Assembly (NCBI GenBank): GCA_026394075.1
Contig: JAPKYX010000074.1
Coordinates: 1-42,833, forward strand
Length of the DNA stretch: 42,833 nt
Direction of reading: 5' to 3'
From: Acidobacteriota bacterium
GTDB lineage: Bacteria > Acidobacteriota > Terriglobia > Bryobacterales > Bryobacteraceae
The notes under the pieces are model-generated. The model was not told the origin of the DNA, ran no database searches, and worked only from the letters and a program-made list of their open reading frames with translations. Every line of letters begins with the position of its first letter. Position 1 is the stretch's first letter. Both the position numbers and the translations under genes were made by a program. This document shows, piece after piece, positions 8,801-17,197 of the stretch.

Positions 8801-9217
8801 CTGCCGTTCATCGTTTCGGCGGACGGTTCTTCGCTGAACGCTCCGCAGAACACGCAAGTGGCGGACCAGGTGAATGCCAATGTGGCTAAGTTGGGCGGCG
8901 TCGGTATCGGCGCTCCGTTCTACGACACCACTGCTTTCCGTCCCGTATCCGAAGTCCGCTTCGGCAACATGGGCCTGAACGCGATCCGTGGCCCTTGGCT
9001 GGTCTCGTCCAATCTGGGCGTCTTCCGCAGCTTCACCATCTCCGAACGGTTTAACCTCCAGTTCCGTGGTGAAGCGCTGAACTGGACCAACACGCCGGCG
9101 CTCAACAACCCGAACGCCAACGTGTCCAACCCGGCCAACTTCATGGCCATCACCGCCGCCGCCACCGGCCAGTCTCCGCAGCGCACCATGCGCTTCGGGC
9201 TGCGCCTGGCGTTCTAA
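5867..9217 (+). CDS. Oar-like TonB-dependent receptor with carboxypeptidase-regulatory domain
   Basis: This is a large outer-membrane receptor (1,116 residues from this start). I chose the ATG at 5867 because GAAGGAAGGGG (5851-5861) precedes it and because it gives a clean signal peptide (VLARFCALLLVLSLAGLSAYAQ). Residues of about 25-105 form a carboxypeptidase-regulatory-like domain (GTLVGNVTDPQQGAVAGA, GAYEFRNVPPGTYDLKI). A plug follows (TLYVPPLESIETVNV, GGAAVNVITKSGTNQFKG), then a long beta-barrel ending in FGLRLAF with a terminal aromatic residue. Such proteins are abundant in Acidobacteriota and are thought to import glycans or other large substrates. Substrate unknown; there is no SusD-like partner, and the gene stands alone between a promoter and a terminator. 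Confidence 0.95.
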   Translation: MVLARFCALLLVLSLAGLSAYAQVLYGTLVGNVTDPQQGAVAGATATLSNKATGFTQETKADDRGAYEFRNVPPGTYDLKITAAGFSSFETTQLSIVANNISRVDAGLKVGNVSEVITVGAEAAQLQTDKSDIHTDVGAKQLTEIALGGYRNFQTIIDFIPGSTPSAFQNASSDTPGRALTTNVNGTSRNSNNTRIDGAGTVMPWLPHHTLYVPPLESIETVNVSTNSFDAEQGMAGGAAVNVITKSGTNQFKGVVFAYHSNHLWGAKNLFFNPNTPAGPGTPQRIDNQYGGAFGGPIKKDKLFFFTSWEGTTTAERGNGLLSVPTSQVRGGSFDGLATIFDPTTGNNLGQNRTQFPNNQVPASRFSPQAVTLRNLVPLPNTGTGQLNNYFASVPYYFKRDMVDAKMNWTPNSKTNVFGKYSVMIAPVISGVPLGEALGGYPGGAAGAAGIGNSNNKTDLFGGGISYVISPTLLFDANYGGVLMHHDTNGPDFGKNIGTDVLRIPGTNGADVRQSGFPVFNFNGYTALGNTNTWSPVVRDDRTFTYVANLNWTKGAHNIRVGVDLISLQMNHWQPELGGWSPRGGFNFTSNGITGLNATGAPASNQYNAYAGYLLGLASSMGKAYQNYDPMRTREFQQGYYIRDNWTVNRKLSFNIGARFERFPIMNRGEFGIERYDPTTNQVLIGGRGSVPRNAGTTAAPMMFAPRIGMAYRASEKTVIRMGYGITNDPYPVSRPIRSPFPAVIVDEYIQTNSFIGATPTGVPISLASGIPAATLPNLSTGVLSIPNTISTNSLQAGRFRRGYIQSYNFTLQRELGWGFVLQSSYVGTRSIRQAVTYFEANAGLVPGAGAAGRPLFQQFGVQTSRQFFIPMANQRYDAWQNNITKRFSNGLFFTGNYTWSKSIGINAGNSDNGLRFYVPSQFSKNKAVADFDRTHTFTAAANWELPFGKGRKYVTSGPGAFILGGWQLNPTFQFYTGLPFIVSADGSSLNAPQNTQVADQVNANVAKLGGVGIGAPFYDTTAFRPVSEVRFGNMGLNAIRGPWLVSSNLGVFRSFTISERFNLQFRGEALNWTNTPALNNPNANVSNPANFMAITAAATGQSPQRTMRFGLRLAF

Positions 9218-9234
9218 GCTCCGGCGACGGAAGC

Positions 9235-9297
9235 AAGAAAACAGGGCCGTTGTGCCATCCCTTCGGGGTTGGTGCAACGGCCCTTCTGTTTCTTGAG
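9235..9297 (+). terminator. Strong hairpin terminator after TonB-dependent receptor
   Basis: A long inverted repeat follows the receptor stop. The perfect core GGGCCGTTG (9244-9252) pairs with CAACGGCCC (9275-9283). The stem is extended by CAAGAAAACA on the left and TGTTTCTTG on the right, giving a T-rich 3' flank. The loop contains the stable TTCG tetraloop sequence. Confidence 0.8.
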
Positions 9298-9313
9298 TGA
9301 CTACTTCCCGTGT

Positions 9314-9379
9314 AGCCCCATGCGTCAGCTTGGGGCTTCTGCGCGGTTATGGAGCAAGCCCCAAGCTCACGCATGGGCT
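9314..9379. repeat. REP-like palindromic repeat pair
   Basis: Two units of about 24 bases face each other. Unit 1 (9314-9338) has AGCCCCA and TGGGGCT arms around a loop of about ten bases. Unit 2 (9356-9379) is its reverse complement with one substitution and one missing G. The same unit occurs three times at 27471-27578. The pair lies between the receptor terminator and the 3' end of the minus-strand Tat gene. Confidence 0.8.
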
Positions 9380-9384
9380 GGTCC

Positions 9385-10578
9385 TCAGGCGCTCTGGTGC
9401 CAACCGTCCGTCGGCGTGTACCGGATCCCGAGCGCCGGCGTCTCGACGCGCTGGTAGCGCTTCAGTTTCGAGTCGAACAAATGGGCCAGGATGCCCGTGG
9501 TCAGCAGTGTGCGCTCCACCGGGTAGGGAGGACGCCCAGTGACAAACATCTCCTCAATGCGCGAAACCAGGCCGTCAAAGTGCGGCAACGGGCGGGTCTC
9601 ATGGCTCATGTTGAACAGGCACGAAAGTGGCTTCAACTGCCCCCGCACCCGGGCCGCAAACGTAAAGTGTTGCGCCGCGCCATTCAAGATGTAGACGCGC
9701 GTCTTGAGGCCATCCCGGTACTCAATGTCGAAGCGGATCGGCTGACGTGTTGCCATGTTGGTCCGGCGGCCCGGCTGGCACGCCATTGCTTCCTCGGCCA
9801 ACGGGTCATTGTTGGGGGCCGCTTCCGGACCCTCCACCATGCGCACCGCCGCCACGCCCGTTTCGCCTCCCTTGCGCCGCTCCACCATGCATTGCAGCAC
9901 TTCCAGCAAGTGGAAGCCATAGGCGTCAGCCTCTCCAAAGCCGATCACGCAGGCATCCTCCACCTCAACGCCCACCGGAAAACTGACGTCCGGAATGCGC
10001 ACCGTCACCGGCAGTGACGAGCCGGCAAACCACGGCACCTTCAACGCCGCCGCCTCGTCGTAGAGCTTCTTCGCCTTCTCCCATGAATAAGAGAGATGCT
10101 TGTCAAAAAACGTCGGCACGCTCCGGCCGCTGTCGCGATAGACCGCCAGCACCTCGCTGAACAGCTCAAAGCGCGGATAGAGCTTTTGCCCCAACTCATT
10201 CGTGGGGTAGCTGCCATGTTCGCCGATGAACACCACGGCGTCGACTGCCAGCGTCGAGCCGCCCAGCGTCAGCGCTTCCCGGATCGTCTTGTAGAGCGGG
10301 ATGCCGTGGCGGGAACAGAGCTCGCGAGCCATGTCGTTCTCCGGCGTCTGCGCCGTAAACATCGACACAATGTCCGTCCGCGGCGCCTGCCGCTTGCCGT
10401 TCACGGCATAGCCGTCAAAGATGCGCCCGCAGACCACGTCGGCGTGGGAGTAGTAACGATACTCCGTCACAATCGCGGCCACACGAGGCCGGGCGGTGGC
10501 AGCGTCCGCAGAGGTCGCCGCGGCCCCCGTGCCCACTGCCGCCGCACAAATTCCGGGAAAGGCTCTTCTCGTCAGCAT
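9385..10578 (-). CDS. Tat-exported protein of unknown function
   Basis: The protein is 397 residues from the ATG at 10576-10578. Its N-terminus LTRRAFPGICAAAVGTGAAATSADAA reads as a twin-arginine signal peptide (RR followed by a hydrophobic, Ala-rich segment). The mature part begins RVAAIVTEYRYYSHADV and contains AVVFIGEHGSYP, VPTFFDKHLSY and a C-terminal PYPVERTLLTTGIL. The pattern faintly recalls Gfo/Idh-like Rossmann proteins, but no GxGxxG loop is visible, so I assign no function. Longer in-frame starts exist but would bury the Tat signal. It is divergent from the exported M81 hydrolase gene with 76 bases between starts, which suggests co-regulation. Confidence 0.85.
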   Translation of the reverse strand: MLTRRAFPGICAAAVGTGAAATSADAATARPRVAAIVTEYRYYSHADVVCGRIFDGYAVNGKRQAPRTDIVSMFTAQTPENDMARELCSRHGIPLYKTIREALTLGGSTLAVDAVVFIGEHGSYPTNELGQKLYPRFELFSEVLAVYRDSGRSVPTFFDKHLSYSWEKAKKLYDEAAALKVPWFAGSSLPVTVRIPDVSFPVGVEVEDACVIGFGEADAYGFHLLEVLQCMVERRKGGETGVAAVRMVEGPEAAPNNDPLAEEAMACQPGRRTNMATRQPIRFDIEYRDGLKTRVYILNGAAQHFTFAARVRGQLKPLSCLFNMSHETRPLPHFDGLVSRIEEMFVTGRPPYPVERTLLTTGILAHLFDSKLKRYQRVETPALGIRYTPTDGWHQSA

Positions 10579-10585
10579 GACAACG

Positions 10586-10614
10586 ATGATAGATATGTTG
10601 CATGCCCCTGTGCA
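10586..10614 (-). promoter_or_regulatory. Putative promoter of Tat-exported unknown protein
   Basis: On the minus strand TGCACA and TATCAT are separated by 17 bases. TATCAT matches five of six -10 consensus bases and ends seven bases before the ATG, implying a nearly leaderless mRNA. No Shine-Dalgarno is present. Confidence 0.45.
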
Positions 10615-10654
10615 CGCCGGAAACTCAGGGCACGCCGAAAAGGAGCTTTCAACC

Positions 10655-12217
10655 GTGAAGCGAATCGCCCCCTGCCTTGCCGCCGCGTTTTTTGTCACGC
10701 TATCAGCCATGGCCCAGACCCGTTCGCCCCAAGTGAAGCCGCTTGTCGCCATCGGCAGCATCATGCACGAATCGAACTCCTTCAACTCGGAAAAGACCGA
10801 GCTGAAAGACTGGAGCTATCTTGAGTTCAAGGGCGAGGACAAGCTGGTCACCTGGGCGCGCACGCCATCCGAGGTGGGCGGCATGGTGGCGGGCGGACAG
10901 GCGGCGGGCTTTGAACTCTACCCCACGTTCCTCGCCTCCGCGACGCCCAAGGGCCCGGTCACCAAAGAGGCCTTCGAGAAGCTGACAGGCGACCTGATCG
11001 CGCAACTGAAGGCTGCCCCCCGCAAGCTGGACGGCATCCTGCTGGCGCTCCACGGCGCGCTGGTGGCGGAGCATTACCCGCAGGGCGATGAAGAGATCAT
11101 GCGCCGCGTCCGCACGGCCTTTCCCAAGATCCCCATCGTCCTGACGCACGACTACCATTCCGCCATCTCACCCGACATCGTAAAGCTGTGTGACGCGCTG
11201 GTGGGCTACAAACAGACGCCGCACTTGGACACCAAGGATCGCGGCCTGCAGGCGGCCAAGATCATGGCCGGGATGCTGAACGGCACGGTGAAGCCAACCC
11301 AGGCCATGGTGAAGCCGCCAATGGTCTACAACATCATCTACCACAACACCTTCGCCGGACCCATGAAGACGCTGGTGGACGAGACCATCAAGCTGGAACG
11401 TGAGAACCCCAAGGTGCTGGCCGCCACCGTCGCCGGTGGCTATCAGTACAGCGACGTGCCTTGGATGGGCCCGGCAGTGGTGGTGGTCACCAATAATGAC
11501 CAGGCGCTCGCCGATCGTGAAGCCAAGCGCATCGGTGACATCATGTGGGCCCAGCGGGACTATCTGGTGCTGAACATCCCGGATTCCGCCGGGGCCGTCA
11601 AGCAAGCCATGGCCGAAACCAAGTTCCCCGTCGCGCTGATGGACACCGGCGACAACATCGGCGGCGGTTCCGCCGGTGATTCGACGTTCATCCTGGACGA
11701 GTTGCTGAAGCAGAAGGCGGAAGGCTGGGTGTTCACCGTGGCCGATCCGGCGGCGGTGCAAGCGGCGCTGAAGTTGGGCATCGGCGGCAGCTTCGACATG
11801 GAAGTGGGCGGCAAGACCGATTCGATGCACGGCAAGCCAGTCCGTGTGCGCGGCAAGGTACGGAGCTTCCACGAAGGCACCTACATGGAGCCGGAAGTGC
11901 GCCACGGTGGCCACCGCTACTTTGAGTTGGGGCTAACCGCCGTCATCACGGTGGAAGGCTCCACGCGCGATCTGGAGAGCTATCTCGTGCTCACCACCAT
12001 CCGCTCCAGCCCCAACAGCATCCGCCAGTTGACCTCCATTGGCATTGAGCCGCGGATGCAACGCATTCTCGTCGCCAAGGGCACCATCGCCCCGCGCGCC
12101 GCCTATGAACCCGTGTCGGCCAAAATCATCATGGTCGATTCCCCCGGCGCCACGGCCATCAACCCGGCCCGGTTCACGTTCAAAAACCTGCGCGGGCCCA
12201 TGTTCGGGTTGAAGTAG
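10655..12217 (+). CDS. Exported M81-family (MlrC-like) metallohydrolase
   Basis: This 520-residue protein belongs to peptidase family M81, named for MlrC, the zinc hydrolase that finishes microcystin breakdown. The GTG at 10655 follows AGGAG (10641-10645) with nine bases between and yields a signal peptide (KRIAPCLAAAFFVTLSAMAQ). Likely zinc ligands are Glu39 in IMHESNSF, His133 in LALHGAL, and Asp166 and His168 in THDYHSA; these spacings match the published MlrC ligand set. The C-terminal half has GDNIGGGSAGDSTF, typical of the family. M81 members often act on small amides rather than proteins. An NCS1 permease gene follows after 42 bases, so a scavenged nitrogen compound is a reasonable substrate guess. 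Confidence 0.93.
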   Translation: MKRIAPCLAAAFFVTLSAMAQTRSPQVKPLVAIGSIMHESNSFNSEKTELKDWSYLEFKGEDKLVTWARTPSEVGGMVAGGQAAGFELYPTFLASATPKGPVTKEAFEKLTGDLIAQLKAAPRKLDGILLALHGALVAEHYPQGDEEIMRRVRTAFPKIPIVLTHDYHSAISPDIVKLCDALVGYKQTPHLDTKDRGLQAAKIMAGMLNGTVKPTQAMVKPPMVYNIIYHNTFAGPMKTLVDETIKLERENPKVLAATVAGGYQYSDVPWMGPAVVVVTNNDQALADREAKRIGDIMWAQRDYLVLNIPDSAGAVKQAMAETKFPVALMDTGDNIGGGSAGDSTFILDELLKQKAEGWVFTVADPAAVQAALKLGIGGSFDMEVGGKTDSMHGKPVRVRGKVRSFHEGTYMEPEVRHGGHRYFELGLTAVITVEGSTRDLESYLVLTTIRSSPNSIRQLTSIGIEPRMQRILVAKGTIAPRAAYEPVSAKIIMVDSPGATAINPARFTFKNLRGPMFGLK

Positions 12218-12242
12218 TCGCACGGCAAGCTCCGCGCTGCGA

Positions 12243-12248
12243 TATAGT
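12243..12248 (+). promoter_or_regulatory. Putative -10 element before permease gene
   Basis: TATAGT lies 11 bases upstream of the permease ATG. No -35 and no Shine-Dalgarno were found. The gene could also be read through from the M81 gene. Confidence 0.25.
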
Positions 12249-12259
12249 TTTAAGCCGCT

Positions 12260-13566
12260 ATGGCATTGCCCGCATATTTGGCCCAATCGTCCCCCAACCC
12301 CGCCTCCAGCCGCGGGCCCTGGTACTTGAATACCGCCCCCAGCTACGCGGGTGTCTTCCTCTGGGTGGCCTTCTACCAGCAGATGGCCGCGGGCACGATT
12401 GATCGCGCTCCGCTGGTGGTGTGCCTGGCGGCGCTGGCCGTGGCGGGACTGTTGAGCTACGCCCTCTACTACTACGTGCCCGCCATGCTGGGCATGAAAA
12501 CCGGGTACCCGCTCTACGTCGTCGGCTCTTCGACGTTTGGCACCACCGGCGGCTACTTGATGCCGGGCCTGCTGATGGGCCTGCTGCAAGTGGGCTGGTT
12601 TGCGGTCGGCGCGTTCTTCTCCACCAAGTACATCCTGCAAGCCATCGGCTCTCCGGCGGAGCCGGGCTCCGCATTGTTCACCGGGGTCGCCATTGCCTGG
12701 AGCTATTCGATGGCCGCCATCGGCATCATGGGCATTCAGTACGTGGCCCGCGCGGCGATCTTCCTGAATGCGATACCGCTGCTGATGCTGGCCGTGGTGC
12801 TGTACAAGACCAGCCCGGGCATCAGTTCCTACAACGCCACCCCCACTGATCCGGTGGGTGCGTTCACCTTGATCTTGCAGGCGGTCATCGGATTCTTCGC
12901 CACTGCTGGCGCCGCCGGAACCGACTTCGGCATGGGCATGCGGAATGAGAAAGACGTCCGCTGGGGCGGCTTGGTCGGCATCTCGCTGGCGGTGCTCTAC
13001 GCCGGTGGCCTGCCGCTGCTGAGCGTCGCCGGAGCCAAGGGCCTCGATCCCACCATCACGCCGTCATCGGCTCCATGGGCGGCTTCCTCGCCACGGCGAT
13101 GTTCGCCCTGTTCGCCGTCGCCTCCATCGTCCCGGCCTGCTTCTGCGCCTTCATTGCAGGCAATAGCTTCTCCACCATGATCCCCAGCGTCTCCCGCACC
13201 CTCTCGACTCTCGTCGGTGTCACCATCGCCGTCGGCTTGGCGGTGACCGGTGTGGCGGCGAACCTGGTGGGCTTCTTCTCCATCGTCGGTGCCTCCTTCG
13301 GCCCCATCTGTGGAGCCATGGCGGCAGATTGGTTCCTGTCGGGCAAGAAGTGGGCGGGCCCGCGCGAAGGCATCAGCATTGCCGGCTACGGCGCCTGGGC
13401 CATCGGCTTCCTGGTGGGCATTTTGCCCTTCATCGGCTACCCCAACGTGCAACCGGCCGTGGTCTACAGCTTCCTGACGGGCTTTGTGGTCTACATCGCG
13501 CTGGCCAAGGCCGGCTTTCAACCCAAGACCGTACCGCTGGGTGCGGCCCAGCATAAGGGCGCGTAA
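12260..13566 (+). pseudogene. NCS1 (cytosine/purine-type) permease interrupted by a frameshift
   Basis: Two overlapping frames together encode one permease of about 435 residues, the normal NCS1/CodB length. The first frame gives residues 1-267 with about seven membrane segments and FGMGMRNEKDVRWGG. After GLDPTI it runs into a non-homologous Pro/Ser/Arg-rich tail ending at 13180. The membrane pattern resumes in the -1 frame at about 13060 (AVIGSMGGFLATAMFA, then GVAANLVGFFSIVGASFGP and GAMAADWF) and ends at 13566. Inserting one base between 13059 and 13060 restores a continuous frame. I see no slippery heptamer, so a sequencing error or a recent inactivating mutation is more likely than programmed frameshifting. 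The stop overlaps the next gene (TAATG). Confidence 0.85.
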
Positions 13567-14735
13567 TGTCCGGGCTGAACCGTCGCGATTTTCTGGCCGC
13601 GCTCAGTGCCACTTCGGGTCTGGCGGCGGACCGTAAGCTGCGGATGGGCATCGTGGGCGGCCGCTTCGGCACGTCGTTCTACTTCCACGAGCACCCAAAC
13701 TCTACCGTCGAAGCCGTCGCCGACCTTCGTGAAGACCGGCGTGCGCAGCTGCAAAAGACCTACCGTTGCTCCAAGGCCTATTCATCGCTCGATCAGCTCT
13801 TGCAGGACAAGGCGGTCGAGGCGGTGGGCCTGTTCACGCCCGCGCCACTGCACGTCAAGCACGCCGTCGCAGTGATGAAGGCCGGTAAGCACGTGCTGTC
13901 CGCGGTGCCCGCCGCCTACACGCTCGAAGAATGCCGTGAGCTCGCCGACACGGTGAAGCGCACCGGCATGACCTACATGATGGCCGAGACCAGCTACTTC
14001 CAGCAGCTCACCATCTCGGCGCGGAAGCTCTATCGGGAAGGCAAGTTCGGTCAGCTTTACTATTGCGAGTCTGAGTATCACCACGCGGGTCTGGATGAAC
14101 TGTTCTTCGAAGACGGCCAGCGCACCTGGCGCTACGGCTTCCCGCCCATGCATTACCCCACCCACTGCACGGCCCACCTGATCAGTGTCACGGGTGAGCG
14201 GCTCACCGAAGTCTCCTGCCTGGGCTGGGGCGACAACGACCCCGCGTTGAAGGACAACCCCTACGGCAACCCCTTCTGGAACGAGACCGCGCTGTTCAAG
14301 ACCAACCGCGGCCACGGCTTCCGCGTCGCCGTCTGGTGGAAAGGCGCGCATCGTGGCACGGAGCGCGCGCAATGGTACGGCGACCAGATGAGCTTTTTCA
14401 TGAGCCATCCCCACGGCGTCCCGCCCACGCTGGTCTATTCCAATGACCGCCGCGAAAAAGACTCCGGGGGCTTCAATCGCCAAGCCACCCGCATGGAGCG
14501 CTACGAAGAAGTGAAGTGGTGGTCCACTGACCTGCTGCCGGAGCCGCTCCGCCATTCTAGCGGCCACGAAGGCTCACACACGTTCCTGACGCACGAGTTC
14601 GTCGAAAGCGTCCTCGCGCAGCGCAAGCCCGTGGTGGATGTGCATGAGGCGCTAGCCTACACCGCGCCAGGAATCGTCGCTCACCAGTCCGCCCTCAAAG
14701 GCGGCGAGCGGCTGACGATTCCGTCGTTCGACTAG
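13566..14735 (+). CDS. Gfo/Idh/MocA-family oxidoreductase with Tat-like N-terminus
   Basis: This 389-residue protein has the NAD(P)-binding Gfo/Idh/MocA layout. An N-terminal NRRDFLAALSATSGLAA reads as a short Tat signal. The Rossmann strand KLRMGIVGGRFG (about residues 24-35) follows, with VEAVADLRED, then VEAVGLFTPAPLHVKHAVAVMKAGKHV, the characteristic EKP-like region in which the usual E-K-P is replaced by SAVPAAYT. His/Tyr residues in MHYPTHCTAHL probably lie at the active site. It acts on a sugar or sugar-like substrate; which one is unknown. Its ATG overlaps the permease stop as TAATG, so it is translationally coupled to the upstream genes. Confidence 0.9.
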   Translation: MSGLNRRDFLAALSATSGLAADRKLRMGIVGGRFGTSFYFHEHPNSTVEAVADLREDRRAQLQKTYRCSKAYSSLDQLLQDKAVEAVGLFTPAPLHVKHAVAVMKAGKHVLSAVPAAYTLEECRELADTVKRTGMTYMMAETSYFQQLTISARKLYREGKFGQLYYCESEYHHAGLDELFFEDGQRTWRYGFPPMHYPTHCTAHLISVTGERLTEVSCLGWGDNDPALKDNPYGNPFWNETALFKTNRGHGFRVAVWWKGAHRGTERAQWYGDQMSFFMSHPHGVPPTLVYSNDRREKDSGGFNRQATRMERYEEVKWWSTDLLPEPLRHSSGHEGSHTFLTHEFVESVLAQRKPVVDVHEALAYTAPGIVAHQSALKGGERLTIPSFD

Positions 14736-14750
14736 ACCTCTCGCATCAGC

Positions 14751-17072
14751 TTAGCGCCGCCGCCGGTAGTCCAGCCGGTAGTTGGCACCGTCCTGGGTGA
14801 ATTTTCCGTTGTCATTGTTCACCTGTGGGTTAGCGGGTGGTACACCGTCCAGCTTCTTGATGACGACAGTGCCCAGATTGTCCAGGGCATTGCCGCTGGT
14901 CACGTCGTTCTTCAGATCAGACCCATCCTGATCAAAGATGGTGATCGTCACATCGCCCTTCACCCAGTTCAGGCCTAGTTGCGTGTGCCCGGAAAGGTTC
15001 ACATCCTGTCCTTCGTCAAAGTCGCCCAGGTCGATGATCTTGAGCACCTTGCCGTCGGCGGAGTACGTCATGCGGACGCGATCGTCCCCGGTTGCGTCCT
15101 CCTGTTCGATACACTCCAGTACCTTCAGCTGAACCTCCTGGTGGTCGGTGATCACGCGGAAGTCGAGTGATAGGCCTTGCGCCGGGTTAGCCGGTGGCTC
15201 TCGCTCGATCACGAAGAACATCTCGGTCTCGGTGGCACCGCCAAAACCTCCGGCGGGCTTCGATCCCCACACCCCATCGAAGCCAGCAATCCAGGTGACC
15301 GGAGGCGGTGAACTGCCTACCTGTGCCGTGCCCACGCGGACCTTGCTTTGGTGCGCAAGCATGACGGAGTCCAAAGAGTGCGGTGCTTTCGAGAATGTTC
15401 TCGGCAATTTCACCAGCGTCCACAGCAGATTGGTCGGATTCATGCCGTATTGGTTGCCAAAAGCCACCTTTGAGAAACGGTTTAGTGACAACACCACGGG
15501 ATGCTCGGGGTCGGCTCCGACGTTCGGAGCTATCTTGATGCGGTAATCGCCCGTGCGGTTCGGGTCCAACCAGCACACCTTCAGATAAAACCCCTTGTCC
15601 ACCGCCACCTGTGCCTCATCTTTCTTCTCAACGTGGCCCAACTCAGCATCGCCGCGGAAGAATGAGATCTCTTCTGAAATGTCGTCAGCCAGCCAAGCGC
15701 TGATGCGCACTGGATCGCTGGTGTAGCTGGTAACGGTCCAGGTGCCGGGTTCAACACGCAACCAGTGGCAGGCACCGGGCGAGCGCAATGCGCCCTTCAT
15801 TTCGGCACTGGGCAGCAGGCTCTCGACGGTGCGGGCCTTGCTGGGGCTGCACGGCTCGACGCTGCTGCCGTTCGGATCGCGATCACGCGGCCGCAACTCT
15901 ACACCGACGCCGAAGTGATCAGAAAGATCGATGGTGGCACCACTGGGCCGGAGCACATCGAACTTCCGTTCGACAAAAGGATGCTGGGCGCACATGTCGT
16001 CGCCCTTCCGGTCACGCCACAGGATATAGTCCAAACGCTCCTGCGGCGTGTTGGATGGCACATGGTCGTTGCGGTGTGACCAGGTGAGGCCGCGGTCGTC
16101 TTTCGGTGCGGACTCTGCCCAGAGATCGCGGAAGCCAATTCCGCCCAACAGACTGTCTGGCCCGGCCTGGATGAGCTTCTTGTATTCGTCTTCCAGTTCC
16201 TTGTCGCCGTTGACATTCAGATCGCCCAGGATCACCGCGTCACGCTCGCCCATCGGTGACCACTGCTTCACCATGCCCGCCAGTTCCTTCAGCTGACCTT
16301 CGCGTTTCGTCAGGAAATTGGGTGGCTCACTGTACTCGGGCGGCCGCAGGCTAGCCTGCGTGTGGCTCCAGAAGACGTCGAGCTCTTGGCCGTTGACTTG
16401 GCGCAGACGGACATAGCCGACACCTTTGCCGGCATCGCACTCCGCGCCAATGCCGAGATTGAAGCCATCCGGTGCTTCGCTCGTGCAGGCGCGATAGCGG
16501 TGAAACGCGATTAGGCAGTTGGCGCTGGCTCCTGGCACCCAGGAATCCACTTCACCGTCGTTCGGCTGACCTTTCCACCAGACATCCATGGCCGCGCAAC
16601 TGCGAGTGTCCAGGTAGTCGTCGGTGCCCGGGTATGGCTTGGCGAAACCGGGCAGGTTGAACAACGAGGCGTGCTGATTTGAGGTTGGCTCCGGTGCCGT
16701 GAATCGAATCGGCTCCAGCCGGGATAGCAACACCAAACCAGAATCTTCCATGCCGCCGCCATCCAGGTCTTCCACAACGAACCGGAAAGCATCCGGGCCA
16801 GACTCGGCCTCTTCGATCAGCGCGGCACGCACCGTTTCATCGAAGACCTCGTTCAATGCGATCACCTGGTAACCGGACCGCTTCAACAGTTTGGCCACCA
16901 ACCGGCCGCGTTCCTTCTCGTCGAGATTGATCTGGCCCTGCTCTCCTGCGATTGTAGGGAGATTGAAAGTGTTCCAAGTCAACACCTTCAAGACGCCCTC
17001 CGGCGCCTCGACTTTACGGCAGGAGGAGGCCAGCCCAGTCAGAATCGCAAACAAGAGTAATCGTTTTAGCAT
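14751..17072 (-). CDS. Lipoprotein with sphingomyelinase-like endonuclease/exonuclease/phosphatase domain
   Basis: This 773-residue protein begins MLKRLLLFAILTGLASSC, a lipoprotein signal with Cys18 as the lipidated residue. Residues of about 28-395 form an endonuclease/exonuclease/phosphatase (DNase I-like) domain: LTWNTFNLP, ALNEVFDE with metal-binding Glu75, WSHTQ with His237, GDLNVNGD with Asp284 and Asn286, RLDYILW, and SDHFGVG with Asp385 and His386. The order and spacing resemble bacterial neutral sphingomyelinase/phospholipase C enzymes more than DNases. The remaining 380 residues are beta-rich and unassigned; part (VTITIFDQDGSDLKND) resembles a C2-like segment. It probably sits on a membrane surface and cleaves a phosphodiester or phospholipid; the substrate is uncertain. 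Confidence 0.85.
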   Translation of the reverse strand: MLKRLLLFAILTGLASSCRKVEAPEGVLKVLTWNTFNLPTIAGEQGQINLDEKERGRLVAKLLKRSGYQVIALNEVFDETVRAALIEEAESGPDAFRFVVEDLDGGGMEDSGLVLLSRLEPIRFTAPEPTSNQHASLFNLPGFAKPYPGTDDYLDTRSCAAMDVWWKGQPNDGEVDSWVPGASANCLIAFHRYRACTSEAPDGFNLGIGAECDAGKGVGYVRLRQVNGQELDVFWSHTQASLRPPEYSEPPNFLTKREGQLKELAGMVKQWSPMGERDAVILGDLNVNGDKELEDEYKKLIQAGPDSLLGGIGFRDLWAESAPKDDRGLTWSHRNDHVPSNTPQERLDYILWRDRKGDDMCAQHPFVERKFDVLRPSGATIDLSDHFGVGVELRPRDRDPNGSSVEPCSPSKARTVESLLPSAEMKGALRSPGACHWLRVEPGTWTVTSYTSDPVRISAWLADDISEEISFFRGDAELGHVEKKDEAQVAVDKGFYLKVCWLDPNRTGDYRIKIAPNVGADPEHPVVLSLNRFSKVAFGNQYGMNPTNLLWTLVKLPRTFSKAPHSLDSVMLAHQSKVRVGTAQVGSSPPPVTWIAGFDGVWGSKPAGGFGGATETEMFFVIEREPPANPAQGLSLDFRVITDHQEVQLKVLECIEQEDATGDDRVRMTYSADGKVLKIIDLGDFDEGQDVNLSGHTQLGLNWVKGDVTITIFDQDGSDLKNDVTSGNALDNLGTVVIKKLDGVPPANPQVNNDNGKFTQDGANYRLDYRRRR

Positions 17073-17197
17073 CGCCGGGCAACCAGCGTATCATTGAACG
17101 CTACAATTGCTCCCGGTGCCGCCTGGGCCTCCCAATGTCGCCCATTGATCGGTCACTTATCCCTGCCCGAGGAACCGCTGACCGGAATCGCGAAGCG

